Positions 61,487-64,000 of a DNA stretch of 64,000 nucleotides are shown here, one piece after another. Made by a program: the position numbers and the translations under genes. Within the stretch, counting starts at the first letter, position 1. Each line of letters starts with the position of its first letter. The DNA lies in assembly GCA_023512835.1 (NCBI GenBank), contig JAKCVP010000414.1, positions 44,416 through 108,415 of the forward strand. Direction: 5' to 3'. The stretch comes from Taxillus chinensis. Lineage: Eukaryota; Streptophyta; Magnoliopsida; Santalales; Loranthaceae. The notes under the pieces are model-generated. The model was given only the letters and a program-made list of their open reading frames with translations, searched no databases and was not told where the DNA came from.

Positions 61487-62725
61487 ATGGCGGACCTGAA
61501 GAAGCTAAGCTCTGAGGAGTTCGAGAACATGATTGCTTCTGTAGACCAGAACAGCTTTGCATCCAATATCGAGCGTAAAAAGGCTGCTGCGCTGGCCTCG
61601 CAGTTGTTGTCAAGGCTCGAAACTCCGATGGAAAAGTCCGCTCGCCTTCTCAATGTCGACACTTTCCTTATTGCCGCTGTCAAGACCTTACTCGATCTTG
61701 ATGTGTTCAGCAAATGGGACCAAGCAGGACGACAACCCCAGACTGTCCAGGAATTAGCGGCATTGACCAATGCCCAACCGGAGCTGATCGGTAAGTTGAT
61801 ATCACACAGCTCTTGATGTGGAAGTTACCACTCACATACACCATAAGAGCGTCTCGTGCGTATGCTCGCTGTGTCCGGCCTCCTAGGGGTGGACAAGGAG
61901 GACCGTTATCTATTCACCGACGTCGCGCAAAGCATTGCGAAAGAAGGCTACCACCACTTGTGGCTCTTCCATACGCAGGCCTTCCAAGTCTGCGCGAGCG
62001 GTCTTCCAGAATACTTCAAAGCAACCGGCTATCGTAACCCGTCTGACTTCAAAGAGTCTTTCTGGGCTTGGAAGACGGGAGAATTGTTTATGGATTATCT
62101 TGTTGCGCGTCCGGAAATCCTTACGAATCTCAATGGACTCATGAAAATCAAGAACAACGACAACGTTCCCTGGTTCACTTATTTTCCTATTGAGGAGTTG
62201 GTAAAGAGGTGCGTGCCAATGGGCACATTGCTGGTCGACATCGGTGGTGGGACCGGATCAGATATCAGCATCCTCAATGATTTCTTGCCTGAGAAGCTCG
62301 GGACGGGACAACTAGTTTTGCAAGACCTCCCTTCGGTTACCTCTGCCGCGCCAACCATGAGCCCAGCGATCACTGTTCAAGCTCATGATTTCTTCAACGA
62401 GCAACCAATTAAAGGAGCCGCTGCGTACTACCTCCACAACGTCCTTCACGACTGGCCCGACGAGAAATGTCGGGCTATTCTAGCCCGAACCAAAGAGGCA
62501 ATGAAGCTGAGTTATAGTCGACTTCTCATCAACGAGAATGTGTTGACTTCCGAGAGCACGCCTAGAGCTTGTGCAGCTGATCTACTTATGATGGCAGCGA
62601 ATTCGGGCTCAGAGCGAACCGCAGCACATTGGAACAGCCTATTGGTGGACTCGGGCTTCAAGATCATCAAGATCTGGAAGTCTCCCGTTGCAGACCAGAG
62701 TATCATAGAGGCAGAGCCTGTGTAA
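61487..62725 (+). CDS. SAM-dependent O-methyltransferase (COMT-like, fungal secondary-metabolism type)
   Basis: Two exons (61487-61790, 61848-62725) join across a 57-bp intron to 393 residues. It would methylate a hydroxyl of a small aromatic substrate with S-adenosylmethionine. The N-terminal dimerisation/winged-helix part has LNVDTFLIAAVKTLLDLDVF and ERLVRMLAVSGLLG. The SAM site reads LLVDIGGGTGSDI (about 230-241), LQDLP follows, and the catalytic base is expected in YLHNVLHDWPDEKC (His302). The C-terminal LLINENVL and WNSLLVDSGFKIIKIW are typical. ATG at 61487 is the first ATG in frame; the length is normal for the group. No polyketide or peptide synthase is visible nearby, so any cluster partner would be outside the window to the right or elsewhere. 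Confidence 0.92.
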
Positions 62726-64000
62726 AGAACGATGAGAACGACAAACCTCTGAACCCTCAACAGCTTCATGTGCGGATGCCTGTTATGCTTCGGCTATCCT
62801 CTGTGATGGCGTGTATCGAGCATTTGTCGCTGATAGTTCGTCTCATTCTCAGCCAACCGAATCTGATGCACTACAGACACAAAATTACCCGCTTAATAGC
62901 AAATGCTACCAAACACCTTTGCCTACGCCACTGCATAAGATCGCATCTCCCCAAGTCTACTGCGGAAGCTCGTGGGCTTCACTGTATGCTCAGTCTCCGG
63001 ATCGTCGACAGGCCAGCATGAACGAGACTGGCCCATGCTCCCTAACGGTCACTGTGCCACAGGAGCTGATTCTCTGCTCCAAACGCTTAAGAGTCCAGGT
63101 ATCTTCTGACTGTCATGGTTTTCACGGCTGTATGCTGCCTTGTAAACCACAAATAGGAACGCAATGATAGACACAGCACCTACTCTCAAGCTACGTCTCC
63201 AAGTCTTACTATCGCTCCTGTGGACCAGATGTCAACGTTTGCTCGGTCTATACGGAGCGTTTCCCTTCGGCCTGGGACATACTTCGCTACCAGCACTGCA
63301 GTGTTCGCTACTCGAGGCCGACAAGCTGTATGATATACGTGACCTCCTCTATGTACGACGTCGGTCAGAGCGCAAAATCCCGTCTTATCTGGATGAGCAC
63401 GATGGCGAATCTGCCTATCTCAGTTACAATGACCTGGGACGACTAGCGCAACACAATTCAAGCTTGCTAAAGCGACACTCAGCTGAGGAGCAGGGAAAGG
63501 TTTACTTGATCCATATGAACAATCAGACGTGTACCTAGGTACCTAAGGTAATTCGAGTCTTACGCTGAGTCGGGTTGGCTTATCGACGACTCATAGATGG
63601 GTGCAGCCTGCAGTCTCTTGCATACCTAATGCCTGTCGATGGCCAAGATGTGAATGCAAGGAGAGACGGAAGACGAGCAGAGATTATCAGGCGGGACTTT
63701 CATGTTCTCCCTGCCGATGCTTCGTTCTGGATTGTGAAGGTGCCCATGAAAGCTCAACCAACCTTAAGGCATCTCACAGCATTCCTCTCTTGCCCCTAAT
63801 CTTGAGGGCATCGCTCTGCTTCTCGCGCACTGAGCACCGCGTCTATTCTTCTGTGCATTGTTTACTGTGTGATATGCAGCCAGCGGCCAGCAGACTGCTT
63901 TTCTCTTCTCCAACGTGCACCCTCTCTCTAGGTAAGCACCCAAGACTGTTCAAGCAACAGGTCTCAGCGCCCAACAACAAACAGGCAACAACCCAAGCTC
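62726..64000. other. Intergenic to window end, nothing recognised
   Basis: About 1.27 kb with no supported gene. Plus-strand open frames at 62811-63167 and 63164-63538 lack domains or splice partners. Pyrimidine-rich sequence at 63780-63935 followed by a GTAAGCAC donor-like site could be the leader of a gene beyond the window. Confidence 0.35.

Noticed and set aside
61487..62725. Assigning the O-methyltransferase to the isocyanide synthase cluster
   Set aside because: It lies 50 kb away beyond many core genes; fungal clusters are normally contiguous.
63164..63538. 124-residue open frame near the window end as a gene
   Set aside because: No family resemblance, no splice partners, and composition like the surrounding noncoding DNA.
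1..64000. CRISPR arrays, insertion sequences, tRNA or rRNA genes
   Set aside because: I saw no regularly spaced direct repeats, no transposase motifs and no convincing tRNA or rRNA stretch; the genome is eukaryotic. A tRNAscan run would settle tRNAs.

Overview
This window is nuclear DNA of a filamentous ascomycete (Pezizomycotina). The evidence is short introns (about 45-70 bp, GT-AG, with CTAAC/CTGAC-like branch sites), GAL4-type Zn2Cys6 regulators, fungal-only families (DUF3431, fungal luciferase-fold DUF5519, Emw1/TTC27) and dense genes on both strands. Dothideomycetes would fit, but I cannot prove the class. All calls come from reading the sequence; no database search was run. Exon joins were worked out by hand from splice signals and reading phase.

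The left third (1-16.5 kb) looks accessory. It holds a tiny three-exon protein with an N-myristoylation-like start, a decayed Zn2Cys6 regulator, a laccase-type multicopper oxidase with one frameshift, an MFS transporter divergent from a seven-exon isocyanide synthase (DIT1/PvcA family), and then four secreted proteins: one of unknown family, one small cysteine-rich protein and a tandem pair of paralogues. The isocyanide synthase with its divergent exporter and the neighbouring copper enzyme is the best candidate here for an undescribed small biosynthetic locus.

The middle (17-36 kb) holds a phospholipase D, a DUF3431 type II membrane protein, a single-exon Zn2Cys6 regulator, a pepsin-type aspartic protease and an HSL-type esterase broken by two frameshifts. 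It also holds a single-pass protein built from ten cysteine-paired modules, and a second Zn2Cys6 regulator in 13 exons. That regulator is a relative of the first, and a 6-nt microexon supplies the third cysteine of its zinc cluster.

The right part (37-64 kb) is mostly conserved core genome: an F-box protein, an MME1-type mitochondrial carrier, a SAP-like membrane protein, glutaminyl-tRNA synthetase divergent from the P5A ATPase SPF1, a TTC27/Emw1 TPR protein divergent from a mitochondrial PPR-type protein, a Cys-Pro-motif protein, an unknown secreted protein, a WBP2-like GRAM protein with a NAGNAG acceptor, a DUF5519 protein and a secondary-metabolite-type O-methyltransferase. The last 1.3 kb holds no gene I can support.
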